A stretch of 64,000 nucleotides of DNA from Granulicella mallensis MP5ACTX8 (GTDB lineage: Bacteria > Acidobacteriota > Terriglobia > Terriglobales > Acidobacteriaceae): the NCBI RefSeq assembly GCF_000178955.2, contig NC_016631.1:3596001-3660000 (forward strand). The letters run 5' to 3'. The stretch's first letter is position 1. Every line of letters begins with the position of its first letter. Both the position numbers and the translations under genes were made by a program. Below the pieces are notes generated by a model. It was not told the DNA's origin. It ran no database searches and saw only the letters and a list, made by a program, of their open reading frames with translations. This document shows, piece by piece, positions 53,434-61,995 of the stretch.

Positions 53434-54484
53434 CCCCATCTTTCGTGAGGCCTCCCACCGCCGCTGGAACCCCCTGAAGCGCGAGTGGGTCGTAGTCTCA
53501 CCGCATCGTACGCAGCGTCCCTGGCAGGGCCAGACCGAAGAGAAGGCCACCCCTCCCTCGCTGGAATACGACCCCACCTGCTATCTCTGCCCCGGCAACA
53601 CCCGCGCGGGCGGCCACAAGACGCCTGCCTACACCGGCACCTACGTCTTCGAGAACGACTTCGCGGCTCTGAAGTCCGACGTTCCCGAAACGACCATGGA
53701 CCTGAATCAGGCAGGGCTGCTGCGTGCCGAGACCGAGCGCGGCATCTGCCGGGTGCTCTGCTTCGATCCGCGCCACGACCTCACGCTGGCAACCATGGAA
53801 CTGTCCGCCATCCGCCGCGTCGTGGACATGTGGGATGCCCAGGCTGCCGAACTCGGCGCACGGCCCGAGATGCGCTATGTGCAGATCTTCGAGAACCGCG
53901 GCTCCATGATGGGTGCCAGCAATCCCCATCCCCACGGCCAGATCTGGGCAACCGAGCACATCCCCAACGAGCCCACCCTGGAGCTCGCCGCACAGCGCGA
54001 GTACTTCGAGCAGCACCGTGTCTCGCTGCTGACCGCCTATCTCGAACTGGAGATGAACCAGCGCGAGCGCATCGTCGCCGAGAACGACACCTGGGCAGCG
54101 CTCGTCCCGTTCTGGGCGGTCTGGCCGTTCGAGCTTCTCGTTCTGCCGAAGCGCCGGGTCGCCACGCTCGCGGAGCTGACCGGTCCCGAGCGCGATGGCC
54201 TCGCAGCCATCCTGCAGCAGGTAACACGCGGCTACAACCGCGTCTTCGACACGCCCTTTCCCTACTCGATGGGCCTGCACCCCGCCCCCTCCGACGGTCC
54301 CACCAACGGCGAAGCCTATCCGGAATGGCATCTCCACGCCCACTTCTATCCGCCGCTCCTGCGCTCGGCCACCGTACGCAAGTTCATGGTCGGCTTTGAG
54401 CTGCTGGGGTCGCCGCAACGCGACATCACCCCGGAGTCCGCGGCCGAAACGCTGCGCAACGCCATGCAAACAACCGCAGAATAA
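53426..54484 (+). CDS. galT: Galactose-1-phosphate uridylyltransferase
   Basis: A 352-residue enzyme exchanging UMP between UDP-glucose and galactose-1-phosphate, the second Leloir step. CYLCPGN holds zinc ligands (52, 55), and SNPHPHGQIW has the His-Pro-His with nucleophile His170; near the end LHPAPSDGPTNGEAYPEWHLHAHFYPP carries the second set of zinc and active-site histidines. The start overlaps galK, so translation is probably coupled. galE follows 70 bp later in the same direction, completing the pathway in one operon. Confidence 0.95.
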   Translation: MIDPIFREASHRRWNPLKREWVVVSPHRTQRPWQGQTEEKATPPSLEYDPTCYLCPGNTRAGGHKTPAYTGTYVFENDFAALKSDVPETTMDLNQAGLLRAETERGICRVLCFDPRHDLTLATMELSAIRRVVDMWDAQAAELGARPEMRYVQIFENRGSMMGASNPHPHGQIWATEHIPNEPTLELAAQREYFEQHRVSLLTAYLELEMNQRERIVAENDTWAALVPFWAVWPFELLVLPKRRVATLAELTGPERDGLAAILQQVTRGYNRVFDTPFPYSMGLHPAPSDGPTNGEAYPEWHLHAHFYPPLLRSATVRKFMVGFELLGSPQRDITPESAAETLRNAMQTTAE

Positions 54485-54554
54485 ATTGGAAGCTTGGAAA
54501 GGGGCGGGCGTCAGCCCGTCCGTACAGTCAGCGCAATCAACCCACGGAGAAGCA

Positions 54555-55523
54555 ATGAACCTCTTAGTTACAGGCGGCGCAGGCTACATCGGCGGAACCG
54601 TCTCGACCATCCTCATGCAGGCAGGCCACCGCGTTACCGTGCTCGACAACCTCTGCCACAGCAAGCGCGCAGAGCTGCCCGTGGGCGCGGAGTTCGTGGA
54701 AGCTGACATCGCCGACCGTCCCCGCGTTGAAGCGCTGCTGCGCGAGCTGAAGCCGGATGGCGTCCTGCACTTCGCCGCCCTGATCGAAGCTGGCGAATCC
54801 ATGCAGAAGCCCGAGATCTACTTCCGCAACAACACCGCTTCTACCCTCGCGCTGCTCGAAGCCATGCACGCCACCGGCACCAACCGCCTCGTCTTCTCGT
54901 CAACCGCCGCTGTCTACGGCGAACCGAAGTCCACGCCTATTGAAGAGACCGCCGCCCTCGCACCGACCAACGCCTACGGCGAATCCAAGCTGATGGTCGA
55001 GCAGATGCTCGGCTGGTTCCATCGCGTTCACGGCCTGCGCTACGCCTCACTGCGCTACTTCAACGTCGCAGGCGCACTCCCCGGACGCGGCGAAGCCCAC
55101 GAGCCCGAGACTCACATCATCCCCTTAATCCTGGACGTCGCCCTCGGCCGCCGCGCCAGCATCAACATCTACGGTGACGACTACCCCACCCCCGACGGCA
55201 CCTGCATCCGCGACTACATCCACGTCCGCGACCTCGCCGACGCCCACATCCTGGCCATCAAGGCACTGGGCGAACGCGAACGCATGATCCTCAACCTCGG
55301 CAACGGCAGCGGCTTTTCAGTCAAGGAAGTCATCGCCTCCGCCCGCCGCGTCACAGGCCACGCCATCCCCGCAGAGATCAAGCCCCGGCGCGACGGCGAC
55401 CCGGCACGCCTGGTCGCAGGCTCCGAAAAAGCCAAGACCGAGCTAGGCTGGCAGCCGGAGTACCCGGAACTCGATCGCATTCTGGAGAGTGCGTGGGAGT
55501 GGCATAAACAGCGTTACGCCTGA
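54555..55523 (+). CDS. galE: UDP-glucose 4-epimerase
   Basis: A 322-residue extended SDR enzyme interconverting UDP-galactose and UDP-glucose. MNLLVTGGAGYIGG is the NAD-binding start; FSSTAAVYGEP has the catalytic serine/threonine, YGESK the tyrosine and lysine; the sugar-binding part includes GDDYPTPDGTCIRDYIHV, which is typical of GalE. The frame extends back to 54396 inside galT, but the ATG at 54555 with GGAG five bases before it is correct. Last gene of the galactose operon, ended by the inverted repeat at 55530-55598. Confidence 0.95.
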   Translation: MNLLVTGGAGYIGGTVSTILMQAGHRVTVLDNLCHSKRAELPVGAEFVEADIADRPRVEALLRELKPDGVLHFAALIEAGESMQKPEIYFRNNTASTLALLEAMHATGTNRLVFSSTAAVYGEPKSTPIEETAALAPTNAYGESKLMVEQMLGWFHRVHGLRYASLRYFNVAGALPGRGEAHEPETHIIPLILDVALGRRASINIYGDDYPTPDGTCIRDYIHVRDLADAHILAIKALGERERMILNLGNGSGFSVKEVIASARRVTGHAIPAEIKPRRDGDPARLVAGSEKAKTELGWQPEYPELDRILESAWEWHKQRYA

Positions 55524-55529
55524 GCATGA

Positions 55530-55598
55530 AGCGTCAATGGTCTTTCGTCATCACCTTGAGCTTACGACTCAGGATGACGACGAAAGACCATTGACGCT
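55530..55598 (+). terminator. Long hairpin closing the gal operon (GTCATCC repeat family)
   Basis: Two arms of about 31 bp (starting AGCGTCAATGGTCTTTCGTC and ending with its inverse, three mismatches) with a seven-base loop. They hold the GTCATC/AGGATGAC core seen elsewhere. Probably ends transcription of the gal operon before the fluoride riboswitch. Confidence 0.7.
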
Positions 55599-55636
55599 CC
55601 CACCCACACCTTGTTATCGTCTCTCTAAGCATTCAT

Positions 55637-55700
55637 GGCGATGGGGTTCGCCTGCCGCTCCGCACGCGCGTAGCTGATGACTCCTACATCTCGTAGGAGG
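55637..55700 (+). promoter_or_regulatory. Fluoride riboswitch (crcB motif) with ribosome-site hairpin
   Basis: The leader of the CLC gene has the fluoride-aptamer signature: GGCGATGGGGTTCGCC (stem 1, loop GGGGT) at 55637-55652, a middle stem-loop, then GCTGATGACTCCTAC at 55673-55687. The loop GGGGT can pair with ACTCC to form the known pseudoknot (one G-U pair). The same ACTCCTAC strand (CTCCTAC, 55681-55687) is the exact inverse of GTAGGAG (55693-55699), which holds the ribosome site GGAGG (55696-55700). When fluoride is bound, the pseudoknot should keep CTCCTAC away from the ribosome site and switch translation on. The start TTG follows four bases after GGAGG. Confidence 0.9.
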
Positions 55701-55704
55701 TCCG

Positions 55705-57012
55705 TTGTCCAAAACATCACCTAGCCCCTTCCTCACAGCACAGTTCGGCCTGCTGCTCGACCTTGCCCGCTGGATTCCGATCTCCGCAGCCATAGGCATT
55801 CTCGCGGGCAGCGCATCGGCCCTTCTGCTGGCCTCCCTCCATCTCGCGACCGACGTGCGCGAATCCCATCAGTGGATCATTCTTCTGCTGGCTCCCGCAG
55901 GCGTTCTGGTCGGCCTGATGTACCACTACTTCGGCCGCTCGGTCGAAGCTGGCAACAACCTCCTCCTAGACGAGATTCACGATCCCAAGGCCGTCATCCC
56001 CTTCCGGATGACGCCGCTCATCCTGCTCGGCACTTTCCTTACGCATCTCTTCGGAGGCTCCGCCGGGCGCGAAGGCACGGCACTGCAGACCGGAGCTTCG
56101 CTGGCGGATCAACTCACGCGTCCCCTGCGCCTTGCGCCACGCGATCGTCGCATCCTGTTGATGGCAGGCATCAGCGCCGGCTTCGGCTCTGTCTTCGGAA
56201 CGCCGCTAGCCGGAGCGCTCTTCGGAATCGAGGTGCTCGCCATCGGCCGCCTCAGCTACGAGGCCCTGGCCCCCTGCATGATCGCCGCGTTCGTCGGTGA
56301 CCTGGTGACCAATGCCTGGGGAATCCATCACACGATCTACCGCGTGACCTCGGTCCCGGAGATCAACGTCAAAGGCATCCTCGCCGCAATGGCCGCCGGT
56401 GCAGCTTTTGGTCTAGTGGGCATGGCCTTCGCCAAGACAACGCACGCCATCTCCCACTTCGTCCGCAGCCGCATCCCCTTCGCTCCGTTGCGTCCAGCTG
56501 CGGGCGGCATACTCGTCACCGCCGCAGTCTTTGCTCTCGGAACGACGAAGTACATCGGCCTCGGCATTCCCACCATCGTCGCGTCGTTCGACCACAAACT
56601 GCCCGCCTACGACTGGGCCGCTAAATTCCTCTTCACCGCCGTCACTCTGGGAACTGGCTTCAAGGGGGGAGAGGTCACGCCGCTGTTCTATATCGGCTCC
56701 ACGCTAGGAAATGCCCTCTCCAGCTTGCTGCCTTTGCCTCCGTCCCTGCTTGCGGGCATGGGCTTTGTGGCAGTCTTTGCCGGCGCCGCCAACACCCCGA
56801 TCGCCTCCACTCTGATGGCGGTCGAACTCTTCGGCGCAGAAGCAGGAGCCTTTGCCGGCATCGCCTGCATCATCAGCTATCTGTTCTCAGGACACTCCAG
56901 CATCTACCAGTCGCAGCGCGTAGGACACAGCAAACACCACAGCCTGAGCGCCGACGAAGGCCTGTCGCTCGCCGTCATCGCTAAAGCACGGAGTCAACCA
57001 AGGAACGAGTAA
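55705..57012 (+). CDS. clcF: CLC-F-type fluoride/proton antiporter
   Basis: A 435-residue CLC-family protein. It has the family core but with the variant found in fluoride exporters: the usual GSGIP is replaced by EAGNNLLLDEIHDP (Asn84/85 region), and GGSAGREGTALQ carries the gating glutamate Glu123. FKGGEVTPLF is the third anion-site block. The last 40 residues, with GHSKHHSLSADE, are soluble. Fluoride export rather than chloride is strongly supported by the fluoride riboswitch just upstream. The start is TTG at 55705, four bases after GGAGG, so the ribosome site is inside the riboswitch switch helix. Confidence 0.9.
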   Translation: MSKTSPSPFLTAQFGLLLDLARWIPISAAIGILAGSASALLLASLHLATDVRESHQWIILLLAPAGVLVGLMYHYFGRSVEAGNNLLLDEIHDPKAVIPFRMTPLILLGTFLTHLFGGSAGREGTALQTGASLADQLTRPLRLAPRDRRILLMAGISAGFGSVFGTPLAGALFGIEVLAIGRLSYEALAPCMIAAFVGDLVTNAWGIHHTIYRVTSVPEINVKGILAAMAAGAAFGLVGMAFAKTTHAISHFVRSRIPFAPLRPAAGGILVTAAVFALGTTKYIGLGIPTIVASFDHKLPAYDWAAKFLFTAVTLGTGFKGGEVTPLFYIGSTLGNALSSLLPLPPSLLAGMGFVAVFAGAANTPIASTLMAVELFGAEAGAFAGIACIISYLFSGHSSIYQSQRVGHSKHHSLSADEGLSLAVIAKARSQPRNE

Positions 57013-57026
57013 TGAACCGAATCAAA

Positions 57027-57066
57027 GACAAGTAAGGGCCGGACTTTCGCCCGGCTCTTACTTGTC
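57027..57066. terminator. Bidirectional terminator between clcF and siderophore receptor
   Basis: A 16-bp stem (GACAAGTAAGGGCCGG against CCGGCTCTTACTTGTC, one G-U pair) between convergent stops, with an eight-base loop. Confidence 0.8.
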
Positions 57067-57082
57067 AGAGAGCAAAGAGAAT

Positions 57083-59587
57083 CTAGAACCGATACTTCAG
57101 GTTCACACTCCCGCTAATCGGCGCTCCCGGGAAGATCTCCAGATCCGAGTGCCCTGTATCGTAGTACCGCGTGTTCGTCAGGTTATCCAAATGCGCCGTC
57201 ACATCCACATGCCGCTTGCGATAGAAGAACATCGCATCCAGTCGCGTATAGCCGGGCAACTGTACTAGGTTGTCATCCGCCGCAAAGCTGTCGGTGTTGA
57301 ACACCAGTCCACCGCCTGCACCGAATCCGCCTTTGAAGCTGTATGTCGTCCACAAGCTGCCGCTATTCACCGGTACATCATTCGGACGCTTGCCGTTGTA
57401 CGACACCCCATTGAACGTGGTCGGCGAGTTCAGCAGCACAGCATCGTTCCACGAGTAGCCGCCGTACACCATCCAGTGCGGCGTGATGCTGCCCTGCACC
57501 GACCACGTCGCTCCCAGCGTCCGCTGCTCGCCCACCTGGATCAGTTGGTTCGGGTTCGTAGGACTCACCTGCAGGATGTTCGTCCGATCCAGATCATAGA
57601 TCGCAACCGCAGAGGTCAGCTTGTCTCCCAGCAGAGAGACCTTCGCTCCAACCTCATAGTTTGTCGTCACCTGTGGTGGCAGATCCGCACTCGAGGTTGA
57701 GAGGCTCAAGCCCTCCCCCGAAGGATCGAACGTTCGGCTGTAGCTGAAGTACACCGTGCTGCTCGATACCGGCTGGAATAACAGTCCCACCCTCGGGCTG
57801 AAGTCGTTATCCACACGCGACGGGCTGGTTGCACCCGGCAACCGGTTATCCACGTTCTGCTTGAAGTTATCGAACCTAACTCCAGCCAATAGCTTCCACT
57901 TAGGGGCAAGCTGCATAAGGTCCTGCGTATATACAGCTGCCGTCTGGAAGAACCCACGACTGTTGGTCGAAGGCGTCGTCGACAAGGTCGGCGCGAGGCT
58001 CGTGTCCGGGTTATACAGGGTCACCGAGGGAGCTGTTCCCGTAAACTGCAGCCGATCCTGTGTCTGCCGTCCATATTCCGCGCCTACCAGCAGCAGATGC
58101 TCTATTCCGAGAAACTTACCCGAGCGGTAGGCCTCCGCTTGGTCGAAGACGTTCTGCTGGCTCTGAGTAGCATTCGTCTGCCCACGCGTCAGGATCGGAT
58201 TCTCCGGGCTATCACTCGCACTAACCTGAGCAGAAGAGAACAGAGTTACAACTCCAGGCTTACTCCGCACGTCCGTGCCAAAGATTCCGCTGCTGAGATC
58301 CTGATTTAGATACGTCTCAGACCAGACCACGACATCGCCCGCCTGCCGAAACACATTGTGAACATGCCATCCGTCCACAAACTCATGCTTGATGTCCAGC
58401 GTCTCGTCCGTCGCGGAGGTGTGACTGAAGTTATGCGGCGCCGTCGTCGGCGTTCCCGTCACATATCCGTAGTTAGTCCCAATCGGCACCACGCCCTGTG
58501 GCCCGCTGATAGCTGCAAGGCCACGATCCGGCTCACGCTCATCGCGCAGCTGCTCCCATTGGGCATAGACCTGGGTCCTGTCATTCGGCTGCCAGCGCAC
58601 AGTAGGAGCCCAGGCATAACGGTCAAGGTAGAAGAAGTCTCTCTGACTTCCCAATTTCTCAGCCGCACCAGTCACCCGCACACCCAGCTTATTGCTCAGC
58701 CAACCGTCCTCTACATCGCTTTCAAACCGTTTATCACCATAGCTTCCGCCGAGAAAGCCAATCTGTCCCTGTAGACCTTCCATCTGCGGCTGCTTCGTGA
58801 CACGGTTGATCAATCCACCGGATGATCCACGTCCATACAACACAGCCGCCGGCCCCTCCACCACCTCAATTCGGTCGGTGTTCGAGAGGTCACGAAAGTA
58901 CGGAGCATCGTCCTTGACGCCATCAATATAGGTATCCGTGCTCGCACTAAAGCCCCGAATCAACACCTGGTCGCGGCGCCCTTCGCCAAGGCTCACCGCC
59001 TGCACACCGGGAATACCCGTCAACGCATCCTTCAGCGACTCTGCTCCACGGTCCTCTATCAACTGGGAAGTGACGGCATAGACCGACTGCGGTGTATCCA
59101 GCAAACTCATCGGCACCCGAGTAGCCGTTATCGCTGAGGTCGCCGTGTATCCGACATCTGCCACAACGGTAATGCTCTCCACATTTCCCTTGATCTTCAG
59201 GGTCAGCGTCAATCTTGTAGGAGAACTGCTTGCAAGCTCTAGAGGACGCTCCTGCTGTTCATAACCGGTCTGCACGGCAGAGATTTGATAATGCCCGATC
59301 TTCAGCAGCACATGAAACGCCCCGGCAGAGTCCGCCGTCACTTCGGTAGGAGTTCCATTTACAGGGCTGAACCTCACCGCTGCGCCCGGCACCATCGCTC
59401 CGGAAGCATCCACGACTACGCCAGAGACCTCGACCGGCGCATTCGCGTCTACGACTCCCGACGATACCGCCTGATCCTCGGGGACCCAAGCCCAACCCTT
59501 TCCCACGACAACGAAACCCAAAAGAATCAACAAACTAGAAACGAAAGCTCTTTTAGCGCAAGAACTCCTACTAAAGGCGGCGGCCAT
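57083..59587 (-). CDS. TonB-dependent siderophore receptor
   Basis: An 834-residue outer-membrane receptor. A signal peptide (about 1-34) and a carboxypeptidase-regulatory-like domain (about 50-130, VSGVVVDASGAMVPGAAVRF) precede a plug with siderophore-receptor marks: ITATRVPMSLLDTPQSVYAV, ESLKDALTGIPGVQAVSLGE, RDQVLIRGFSASTDTYIDGV, IEVVEGPAAVLYGRGSSGGL. The barrel ends with GSVNLKYRF. Such proteins import ferric siderophores; the carboxypeptidase domain at the front is usual in Acidobacteriota and Bacteroidota. Start: AAGGGG eight bases before ATG. A 45-bp palindrome lies 22 bases upstream of it, so it is likely repressor controlled. Confidence 0.92.
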   Translation of the reverse strand: MAAAFSRSSCAKRAFVSSLLILLGFVVVGKGWAWVPEDQAVSSGVVDANAPVEVSGVVVDASGAMVPGAAVRFSPVNGTPTEVTADSAGAFHVLLKIGHYQISAVQTGYEQQERPLELASSSPTRLTLTLKIKGNVESITVVADVGYTATSAITATRVPMSLLDTPQSVYAVTSQLIEDRGAESLKDALTGIPGVQAVSLGEGRRDQVLIRGFSASTDTYIDGVKDDAPYFRDLSNTDRIEVVEGPAAVLYGRGSSGGLINRVTKQPQMEGLQGQIGFLGGSYGDKRFESDVEDGWLSNKLGVRVTGAAEKLGSQRDFFYLDRYAWAPTVRWQPNDRTQVYAQWEQLRDEREPDRGLAAISGPQGVVPIGTNYGYVTGTPTTAPHNFSHTSATDETLDIKHEFVDGWHVHNVFRQAGDVVVWSETYLNQDLSSGIFGTDVRSKPGVVTLFSSAQVSASDSPENPILTRGQTNATQSQQNVFDQAEAYRSGKFLGIEHLLLVGAEYGRQTQDRLQFTGTAPSVTLYNPDTSLAPTLSTTPSTNSRGFFQTAAVYTQDLMQLAPKWKLLAGVRFDNFKQNVDNRLPGATSPSRVDNDFSPRVGLLFQPVSSSTVYFSYSRTFDPSGEGLSLSTSSADLPPQVTTNYEVGAKVSLLGDKLTSAVAIYDLDRTNILQVSPTNPNQLIQVGEQRTLGATWSVQGSITPHWMVYGGYSWNDAVLLNSPTTFNGVSYNGKRPNDVPVNSGSLWTTYSFKGGFGAGGGLVFNTDSFAADDNLVQLPGYTRLDAMFFYRKRHVDVTAHLDNLTNTRYYDTGHSDLEIFPGAPISGSVNLKYRF

Positions 59588-59608
59588 CCTTTTATCCCCT
59601 TAAAACCT

Positions 59609-59653
59609 ATATCGGACTCTAACAGTCGGAATCCGACTATTCGAGTCCGATAT
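59609..59653. promoter_or_regulatory. Composite palindromic operator upstream of siderophore receptor
   Basis: Two nested palindromes: outer arms ATATCGGACTC and GAGTCCGATAT (perfect, 11 bp) enclose AGTCGGA-A-TCCGACT, with four-base spacers on either side. TCGGA(A/C)TC appears four times, twice on each strand. It lies 22-66 bases before the start codon, which is where a repressor would block transcription or translation. The regulator is not in the window; the sequence is not a standard Fur box. Confidence 0.7.
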
Positions 59654-59759
59654 TAGGGGAACCCGCCACCTCACTTGTCACAGTCTTGTCGACAAGATGT
59701 CACAATTTTGTCTCGACAGTCCGAGATCCTTTTGAAGATAGATATCAGCCCAAAATGCG

Positions 59760-60155
59760 TTACGGATTGGCAATTGGCTGTGCTGTCGCAGGAGCATTCG
59801 GGGCGACGGGCAGCGTATAAATGACCTCACCCGCCCGAGTGTAATGAAGCTCCTCACGGGCCTGATGCTCAATCGCACCAGGGTCATTCTGCAGGCGGTC
59901 TACGTGTCCACGCAAACGATCATTCTCAGCCTGCAGCAACTGCATCTGCTGCTGCAATGACCGAGCCTCCTGTCGCTTGTGCAGGAAAACCGTAATTCCG
60001 TTGTTGCCGAAGACTACGCCGTACGCCATGCCCAGGGCCAGAACACCAACCGCCACGGTAGCCGCCTTGCGCCGCCAACCGTAGACACGTTCGCGCGCGG
60101 TCCCAGCGACCGTCACCAAGCGCGAAATGTTTTCGGATTGTCCATTGACTGGCAT
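59760..60155 (-). CDS. FtsB/DivIC-like septum formation initiator
   Basis: A 131-residue single-span protein. A basic cytoplasmic tail (TARERVYGWRRKAA), one membrane span (TVAVGVLALGMAYGVVFG) and a coiled coil (KRQEARSLQQQMQLLQAENDRLRGHV) followed by DPGAIEHQAREELHYTRAGEVIY, the DivIC/FtsB motif in which HYTRAGE(I/V)IY is typical. Such proteins bridge FtsL and FtsQ at the division septum. Its ATG at 60155 follows AAGGG by seven bases; the frame extends to TTG at 60188 without need. Confidence 0.87.
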   Translation of the reverse strand: MPVNGQSENISRLVTVAGTARERVYGWRRKAATVAVGVLALGMAYGVVFGNNGITVFLHKRQEARSLQQQMQLLQAENDRLRGHVDRLQNDPGAIEHQAREELHYTRAGEVIYTLPVAPNAPATAQPIANP

Positions 60156-60556
60156 AACTAGGCCCTTTATAGCTACTGCATCTTTCAAGTATCACGTATC
60201 ACAACAAAGAATGCGTCCACAACCCAATAAAGGAACCATACTTGTTACATTTCCCTCATTTGGAGCGGGTGAATCGATAGTTATGAATAGATAGCCATGG
60301 CGCTACCCTTTTATTCTTTGGTGCTATTTCTAGTGATGTCGTTGCTTCCCAGATTGTCATTCCAGGCTCTCGAACGAAACATGGGGCGAAGACCCCGTTT
60401 CCTATAGATGTATTTTCAAGCGCCAGACACTCAGAGGGGGTCGGAAGAATAAAACGAGAACCGCCCTGTGAAGGGGAGATCCTTGGAACGCCTCTCTTCG
60501 GAAAAGAACACCGGCGCCCCCATCACCTTCCGGCTTTGCTATCCTTAGCAAGGCCC
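60156..60556. other. Intergenic region with a partial repeat
   Basis: This 401-bp divergent stretch contains one TTGTCATTCC arm (about 60352-60364) and the small stem GGGG-CGAAGA-CCCC (60386-60397). The minus-strand 141-residue frame that covers its right part is rejected as a shadow. No gene is otherwise recognised. Confidence 0.4.
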
Positions 60557-60730
60557 ATGCATGTCCTTTTTGCCATCTCGATTCTGGCGCTGATTGCTCT
60601 TTTGTGGGCCACCATATCAATCGCACAGCACATTCGCCGGACAGGTCTCCGCCGGCGCCCCGGACGCATCGTAGACGATACGCCCCCAGTAACATCAAGC
60701 CACAGCAAAGAGCCCAACAACGAGGACTAA
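60557..60730 (+). CDS. Small single-span membrane protein (tentative)
   Basis: A 57-residue frame with one clear membrane span (MHVLFAISILALIALLWATI) and a basic, hydrophilic tail (RRTGLRRRPGRIVDD). AAGG stands three bases before the ATG, which is close. It is of a plausible type but short; upstream of mqnD on the same strand. Confidence 0.45.
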   Translation: MHVLFAISILALIALLWATISIAQHIRRTGLRRRPGRIVDDTPPVTSSHSKEPNNED

Positions 60731-60732
60731 CG

Positions 60733-60894
60733 ATGCGAATCAACCCGTCTCCCTCGTTCTCCGGCTTCTCCGCGATGCTGACCGGCAAGTTGTTGATCGG
60801 ACTCGTCTCATCTACAGCGCACCACACAATTGATTCTTCCGGCTTCCTTCAATCGCAACATGGACGAAGCCGCTACGATAGACCTCAACATTAG
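60733..60894 (+). CDS. Possible small leader ORF before mqnD
   Basis: A 53-codon frame with GAGG seven bases before its ATG, ending 10 bases before the mqnD start. The residues (MRINPSPSFSGFSAMLTGKL and on) do not resemble a known protein. It could be a leader peptide or chance; the good ribosome site is the only argument for it. Confidence 0.25.
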   Translation: MRINPSPSFSGFSAMLTGKLLIGLVSSTAHHTIDSSGFLQSQHGRSRYDRPQH

Positions 60895-60904
60895 TAAGGA
60901 CAGA

Positions 60905-61759
60905 ATGACCTCCGCATCAACTGAAATTCACGACATCAGCATCGCCCATAGCCCCGACTCCGACGACGCGTTCATGTTTTACGGACTCGCCACCAGCAAA
61001 GTGCGTGTTCCGGGCTATCGCTTCAACCACACGCTCACGGACATCGAAACGCTCAACCGCAAAGCGATGAACGAGCAGTTCTACGATGTCACGGCCATCA
61101 GCTTTCACGCCTATCCGTACCTTCAGGAGCACTACACCCTGATGGCCTGCGGCGGCTCCGTCGGCGAGAACTACGGTCCGATGATCGTTGCCCCCAAGGC
61201 CTACACCCTGGACGAAGTGAAGAAGCTCCGCATCGCCGTCCCCGGCACTCTAACCACGGCTTATCTCACCCTGAAGCTCTTTGCTCCAGAGATCGAGACT
61301 GTCACGGTCGACTTCGACAAGATCATTCCCGCCGTGGTGGCGGGCGAGTTCGACGCCGGACTCATCATCCACGAAGGCCAGCTCACATACACACGCGACG
61401 GACTGAAGAAGATCCTCGACCTCGGCGTCTGGTGGCGCGAGCAGACCGGCCTGCCGTTGCCGTTGGGCGGCAACGCCATCCGCCGCTCCCTGGGCACAGA
61501 GGTGCAGGTCATCACCACCAATGCGTTGCGCGAGAGCATTCAGCATGCACTCGACCACCGTGAAGCGGCTCTCGAATACGCGATGCAGTTCGCTCGCGAC
61601 CTCGACCCCACATTGGCCAACCGCTTTGTTGGGATGTATGTAAACGAGCGCACGCTGAACTACGGCGAAGACGGCCGCGAAGCCATTCGCAAAATCCTCG
61701 ACATGGGCTACGAACGCGGCATCATCCCGCACAAGGCCAACGTAGACTTCGTAGGCTAA
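60905..61759 (+). CDS. mqnD: 1,4-dihydroxy-6-naphthoate synthase
   Basis: A 284-residue enzyme of the futalosine route to menaquinone, converting cyclic dehypoxanthinyl futalosine to 1,4-dihydroxy-6-naphthoate. It has the periplasmic-binding-like fold of the MqnA/MqnD family: ISIAHSPDSDDAFMFYGLAT, DVTAISFHAYPYL, RIAVPGTLTTAYLTLKLFA, AGLIIHEGQL (the conserved His), and WWREQTGLPLPLGGNAI. The start ATG follows AAGGA by four to five bases. The other mqn genes are not in the window. Closed by a long hairpin at 61768-61819. Confidence 0.93.
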   Translation: MTSASTEIHDISIAHSPDSDDAFMFYGLATSKVRVPGYRFNHTLTDIETLNRKAMNEQFYDVTAISFHAYPYLQEHYTLMACGGSVGENYGPMIVAPKAYTLDEVKKLRIAVPGTLTTAYLTLKLFAPEIETVTVDFDKIIPAVVAGEFDAGLIIHEGQLTYTRDGLKKILDLGVWWREQTGLPLPLGGNAIRRSLGTEVQVITTNALRESIQHALDHREAALEYAMQFARDLDPTLANRFVGMYVNERTLNYGEDGREAIRKILDMGYERGIIPHKANVDFVG

Positions 61760-61767
61760 CGCCACAA

Positions 61768-61819
61768 GGTTCCAGCTATGAGCTGCAGGTCTTGTGACTC
61801 GCAACTCGTAGCTGGAACC
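61768..61819 (+). terminator. Hairpin after mqnD
   Basis: A 19-bp stem (GGTTCCAGCTATGAGCTGC against GCAACTCGTAGCTGGAACC, two wobble pairs) with a 14-base loop, nine bases past the mqnD stop. Confidence 0.75.
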
Positions 61820-61881
61820 TCAAAGCAAATACCTCCTCCAAAACGCTCGCGAACACCACGCTTCTCCACAACCGAAAACGC

Positions 61882-61909
61882 AAGACATCGTGTTAAATCG
61901 TGCTATACT
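61882..61909 (+). promoter_or_regulatory. Promoter of tRNA-Lys
   Basis: AAGACA (61882-61887) and TATACT (61904-61909) are 16 bases apart; TG precedes the -10 (TGCTATACT), giving an extended -10 element. The tRNA begins 87 bases later. Confidence 0.55.
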
Positions 61910-61995
61910 TATTTTCGTGCGGTGATGTTCTCCCGCACATTCCTTAGCGAGCCAAAATGTTCGCTCTTCACTCTCCCGAGTGAGGTTCAAGGCTT

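Noticed and set aside
53485-54399. Long plus-strand frame of 304 residues inside galT
   Set aside because: Arg/Pro/His-rich shadow of the G+C-rich galT gene in the next frame.
55705-57012. Ordinary chloride channel ClcA/EriC
   Set aside because: The GSGIP motif is replaced by a GNN variant and a fluoride riboswitch lies upstream, so fluoride export fits better.
59609-59653. Fur box for the siderophore receptor
   Set aside because: Lacks the GATAAT-type hexamers of Fur sites; the palindrome is made of TCGGANTC units.
60402-60827. 141-residue minus-strand frame
   Set aside because: Rich in Arg, Trp and Cys in a random-looking way, no ribosome site, and overlaps the small membrane protein and leader frame on the plus strand.
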